Positions 6,317 through 6,937 of a stretch of 6,937 nt of DNA are shown one piece after another. Each line of letters begins with the position of its first letter. The first letter of the stretch is position 1. Position numbers and translations under genes: made by a program. Under the pieces are notes generated by a model. It searched no databases, was not told where the DNA came from, and saw nothing but the letters and a program-made list of their open reading frames with translations. Source of the stretch: CAZZCP01 sp964653235 (GTDB lineage: Bacteria > Bdellovibrionota > Bdellovibrionia > Bdellovibrionales > UBA840); assembly GCA_964653235.1 (NCBI GenBank), contig CAZZCP010000098.1, forward strand, positions 1-6,937. The letters run 5' to 3'.

Positions 6317-6937
6317 TACATCTCCTTCAATGCCTTAAAGACATAATTCATATTCAAATCAATATACTCACTAAATTGATATAAAAATGCTGGAATCGAA
6401 ACCATCAAGATTGTAAGCCCGAGTAAAATATTAACCGGCAAGCTAGTAATCAAAATATTAATTTGCGGTACAGCTCTTCCCACCAGTCCAATCGCAATGT
6501 TCATAAAAAATACAGCTGTCATAACTGGTGCAGAGAGTTGAATACCAATAGTCAGTACCGAAAATCCAAGATCGACAATCATCTTGGCATCAGGAAACTG
6601 AATAAACATCTGAGTAACAGGAACAATTTGAAAGCTCTCTACCAATGCAGTTAAAAACAGATGATGGCCATTAAGAGCAAGAAAAAAAAGCGAGGTAATC
6701 ATCAGTTGAAACTGCTCAATCACAGTTGTTCTCTCTTCAAAACTGGGATTGAAAGTTTCAACTGTTGAGAGCCCCATTGAAACTGAGACAATGCTTCCGC
6801 AAATTTGAATCACTTGAAACAGCAATCGGGCTACCATGGTTAATACCAAAGCAATTGAGACTTCTTTGCCGATAAGCCAAAACAGCTGCAAGCCTTGCAA
6901 CTGATCAGCAATTGGTGCCCAATCGACAAAAGGGTAG
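6316..6937 (-). CDS. fliR: FliR, flagellar export gate protein (5' end outside window)
   Basis: FliR is a membrane subunit of the FliPQR export gate at the centre of the flagellar base. The frame is open to the right edge, with 206 residues visible out of about 260 usual for the family, so roughly 50-60 N-terminal residues lie beyond. A TTG at 6898-6900 would make a start, but coding continues upstream of it without a stop (reading YPFVDWAPIADQ), and the GKEV that follows matches the mid-protein REV/KEV region of FliR, so it is internal. Visible hallmarks are SMGLSTVETFNP, then FFLALNGHHLFLTALVESF (around 6630-6690), AVPQINILITSLPVNILLGL and MVSIPAFL. Hydrophobic helices dominate throughout. 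The TAG stop shares a base with the flhB GTG, and the upstream neighbours are probably other export-gate genes such as fliQ and fliP, which cannot be seen here. Confidence 0.94.
   Translation of the reverse strand, partial: YPFVDWAPIADQLQGLQLFWLIGKEVSIALVLTMVARLLFQVIQICGSIVSVSMGLSTVETFNPSFEERTTVIEQFQLMITSLFFLALNGHHLFLTALVESFQIVPVTQMFIQFPDAKMIVDLGFSVLTIGIQLSAPVMTAVFFMNIAIGLVGRAVPQINILITSLPVNILLGLTILMVSIPAFLYQFSEYIDLNMNYVFKALKEM
6322..6327 (-). promoter_or_regulatory. Ribosome-binding site of flhB
   Basis: AAGGAG on the minus strand, within the last fliR codons, lies five bases before the GTG. It supports this non-ATG start for flhB, and the next conserved residues (EKTEQATP) begin only six codons later. 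Confidence 0.85.

Noticed and set aside
6868..6875. Exact sigma-28 -10 consensus GCCGATAA on the plus strand, antisense to fliR.
   Set aside because: No TAAA lies about 15 bases upstream (the nearest, CAAA, is at spacing 17), and the bases encode conserved LIGK in fliR. It is most likely chance.
6316..6900. A complete 194-residue FliR starting at TTG 6898-6900.
   Set aside because: The frame continues open to the window edge with plausible FliR residues, and the family is about 260 residues, so the TTG is internal.

Overview
The window holds one block of flagellar genes, all on the minus strand. In the direction of transcription (right to left) these are fliR (its 5' part lies beyond the right edge), flhB, flhA, flhF, flhG and fliA. 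A fragment of an unrelated plus-strand gene, the last ~32 codons of an HNH-type nuclease, fills the first 101 bases. There are no tRNA or rRNA genes, insertion sequences, CRISPR arrays or gene-free stretches over 300 bases. The largest intergenic gap is 55 bp, between flhG and fliA.

Layout, right to left: FliR (6937-6316, partial) and FlhB (6316-5249) belong to the inner-membrane export gate of the flagellar type III secretion system. FlhA (5252-3156) is its large export-gate protein. FlhF (3166-1748) is the SRP-type GTPase that places flagella, and FlhG/FleN (1751-939) is the MinD-like ATPase that limits their number. FliA (883-98) is the sigma-28 factor that transcribes late flagellar genes. 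The first five genes overlap at every junction (1, 4, 11 and 4 bp), and each downstream start has a Shine-Dalgarno sequence inside the preceding gene, so they look like one translationally coupled transcript. fliA follows after 55 bp and may be read through from upstream, helped by a weak local promoter. It ends tail to tail with the HNH gene, and the two stop codons overlap.

Organism: a motile Gram-negative-type bacterium. Pairing flhF and flhG with the export genes is typical of polar flagellates. The A+T-leaning base composition, the gene order and the style of the FlhA, FlhF and HNH proteins bring Bdellovibrio-like predatory bacteria to mind, but that is an impression from memory, not a result.

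I do not see a wholly new system here. The points most worth checking are: (1) FlhG has no room for the N-terminal DQAxxLR helix that stimulates the FlhF GTPase in well-studied bacteria, while the FlhF next to it has substitutions in the matching catalytic motifs; (2) an in-frame A_AAA_AAA slippery heptamer in flhF, just before the GTPase core, where either frameshift reaches a stop within a few codons; (3) the overlapping convergent stops of fliA and the HNH gene, with no visible terminator.
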